A stretch of DNA of 42,893 bases from Betaproteobacteria bacterium (lineage in GTDB: Bacteria > Pseudomonadota > Gammaproteobacteria > Burkholderiales > SG8-39). The translations under genes were made by a program, and so were the position numbers. Under the pieces are notes generated by a model that did no database searches, was not told the DNA's origin, and saw only the letters and a list, made by a program, of their open reading frames with translations. Positions 41,660 to 42,893 of the stretch are shown here, one piece after another. Location of the stretch: the NCBI GenBank assembly GCA_947482825.1, contig CANKMT010000047.1, positions 1 to 42,893 of the forward strand, given 5' to 3'. How positions within the stretch are numbered: the first letter of the stretch is position 1; each line of letters opens with the position of its first letter.

Positions 41660-41971
41660 GCGCACGTGCTGCTGGTGGAGGACACCGAAGACAGTCAGAT
41701 GGTCGCAACCGACATGCTGGAGCGCATGGGCCTGCGCGTGACGGTGGCCGACAACGGCCTCAAGGCCCTGGAGGTGCTTCAAGACACGGCTGTCGACATC
41801 ATCCTGATGGATGTGCACATGCCGGAGATGGACGGGCTGCAGGCCACGCGGCTGATCCGTGAGCGTCGGGAACTGGCCGAGGTTCCGGTGCTCGCCATGA
41901 CGGCGGCCGCACTGCCGAAGGACCGGGAGGACTGTGCGGCAGCGGGCATGGCGGCCGTCATCAAGCGATAG
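41660..41971 (+). pseudogene. Response-regulator receiver domain fragment
   Basis: It encodes about 100 residues of a CheY-like receiver: 'VLLVEDTEDSQMVATDMLE' with the acidic pair, the phosphoacceptor Asp in ILMDVHMPEMDG, 'VPVLAMTAAAL' with the conserved Thr, and 'AAGMAAVIKR' where the conserved Lys stands just before the break. The following Pro and last helix are missing: a TAG (41969-41971) comes directly after VIKR. It is typical of the receiver attached to a hybrid histidine kinase, here without the kinase. A GTG at 41666 could start translation but the domain is truncated, so it is probably not functional. Confidence 0.7.
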
Positions 41972-41980
41972 GAAAATCAA

Positions 41981-42578
41981 GTGCGACACGAAGTCGCTTG
42001 TAGAAGTTGTTCTCACAATATAAAGGAGGGAACCGCCCGTGTCACCGGGTGAATCTAGGGGCCTGAATAAAGAGCGGCTCTGACAATGTAACGAAGCACC
42101 GCAAGGTGCGGGGTACAAATCGCGAGAGGCGTACCCTTCTGGCAGCCACACGCCGGATCAGTGCTAGATAGTCGGTAGGGTGAACACATGTGAATCTGCG
42201 ATAAAGATCGTCACCTATGACAAGCGCAAGTGGCTGTCACGCTTGAGCCAAACGGCAACGGAGGTGGGAGGAGCGTCTTTGATTTACGCCCTCGTGACCC
42301 ATATGCCTCCCGGTCCAAAGCAGGCACCTAACCCGATGTACTTTTGCAAGTGGAACGTGGCAACCCCGTATCGCTCCCCGCATTGCTCTCTATTGGGGAC
42401 GGCAGACTGCAAAGTCTGTCCATGGCGGTGCGGGCACAGGATCGAGGAAAAAGCGAATGCCGTTCTGTAATGGGGCGGATAGGGGTTGAAACATCACCCC
42501 TGCGCGAAAGCGGGCAGACTTCCTCTTGGTCTTTCGTCACAAGAAAGTTCATAGAACCACTTTACGGGAGGAAAGCAA
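41981..42578 (+). mobile_element. Group II intron 5' part (domains I to early IV)
   Basis: It starts with GTGCGAC, the standard 5' end. IBS1 AAATCAA (41974-41980) pairs with EBS1 TTGATTT (42279-42285, intron nucleotides 299-305) over 7 bp. IBS2 ATAGG (41968-41972) pairs with CCTAT (42214-42218), about 60 bases before EBS1. 'GGAACGTGGCAACCCCGTATCGCTCC' style sequence is usual in the same domain. Near 42579 a GGGAGGAAAGCAA ribosome-binding site and ATG stand where a reverse transcriptase gene would begin, but the frame stops after 41 codons without RT motifs. No domain V is found to its right, so the copy is 3' truncated. Confidence 0.72.
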
Positions 42579-42893
42579 ATGTACGCTGCAACACGGGCGT
42601 GTGCGCTTCTCGGCCTGACGTGCAATCGGCATCAATTCGGCCGCTGTTGTGCGTCATGTGAAGTGGCTGCGGACATGTATTGTGAAGGCGATGTCGCAAA
42701 GTAGCTGTGTCGCCGGGTGTCGAAAGATGCCTTTGTAGAGGCTTGCCTCGACGCTCACGGAAACTGACCCACTTCTGCTCATAGAAGCGGACCCATCAAG
42801 TGCGCATTGTTGTGCGGCGAAATTCTGTGGAAGTGTTAACTGACAGCGGTGCCTGGGACAGCACGGGAGGTGGTTTTCTATCGTGCTTGTCGC
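42579..42893. other. Truncated intron edge and unassigned right end
   Basis: From 42579 a 41-codon ORF (MYAATRACALLG start, TAG at 42702-42704) follows a good ribosome-binding site but has no recognisable family. Around 42765-42800 CTGACCCACTTCTG and GAAGCGGACCCA look like the degenerate repeats found at ends of some IS elements. Nothing further can be assigned up to the window end. Confidence 0.3.

Noticed and set aside
41157..41741. A 194-codon ORF that looks like a new gene
   Set aside because: It is a chimera: its first half matches an IS4 transposase start, its second half an IS91-type zinc finger, and its last part is a wrong-frame reading of the receiver domain.
42579..42704. Reverse transcriptase gene of the group II intron
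   Set aside because: The ATG with ribosome-binding site is in the right place but the frame ends after 41 codons and has no RT motifs.

Overview
The window looks like chromosomal DNA of a GC-rich betaproteobacterium, most likely of the Burkholderiales type. Four tripartite-tricarboxylate (Bug/TctC) solute receptors, a purC-purE-purK-tsaC run and dense ATGA/GTGA-coupled operons point that way. No taxonomic marker gene is present, so this is an inference.

Layout. 1-1.1 kb: a YbjN/TY-Chap-type protein. 1.3-10.4 kb: a catabolic island on the minus strand with a flavin reductase, two paralogous alpha/beta hydrolases, an FAD aromatic hydroxylase, a VOC ring-cleavage-type protein and three Bug receptors, plus a divergent IclR regulator. 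10.6-13 kb: a frameshifted AlbA_2/ATPase-type regulator, a small lipoprotein and an orphan antitoxin-like gene. 13.1-17.7 kb: housekeeping tsaC, purK, purE, purC and a class I aldolase, all tightly coupled. 17.9-22.6 kb: a Gld-like ABC export module with its auxiliary and DUF4340 proteins. 22.7-26.6 kb: yaeQ, a hydrolase, a REP-like repeat, a uronate-dehydrogenase-like enzyme, a MarR regulator and a fourth Bug receptor. 26.8-29.4 kb: a Rieske dioxygenase (alpha, beta) with its SDR dehydrogenase. 29.5-36.1 kb: a divergent Dpp-type peptide ABC importer (five genes) ending in an amidase. 36.3-38.1 kb: a hipBA toxin-antitoxin operon behind an ordered array of four operator-like sites. 38.1-42.9 kb: a graveyard of mobile DNA holding an hsdR fragment, IS91- and IS4-type transposase fragments, a response-regulator receiver fragment, the 3' end of one group II intron and the 5' part of another, and one intact lower-GC two-gene cassette (VOC protein and glutathione transferase).

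How it works together. The first island could bind an aromatic or carboxylated substrate in the periplasm (Bug receptors), hydroxylate it, open or modify the ring and hydrolyse the product, under IclR control. The second island pairs a ring-hydroxylating dioxygenase and dihydrodiol-type dehydrogenase with its own Bug receptor and MarR regulator, sharing a divergent promoter region with a peptide/amide importer plus amidase. No transporter membrane components for the Bug receptors and no electron-transfer partner for the dioxygenase lie in the window.

Most noteworthy signals: (i) four 16-bp palindromic sites spaced 40, 46 and 40 bp before hipB, the middle two bracketing a promoter; (ii) a 33-bp perfect hairpin with a competing arm in the dioxygenase operon; (iii) a 61-bp tandem/inverted repeat that supplies the stop codons of two convergent genes; (iv) a group II intron 5' end validated by IBS/EBS pairing, and a near-identical unoccupied copy of its target at the edge of the IS91 remnant; (v) single-base damage in the regulator gene and a premature amber codon in the flavin reductase.
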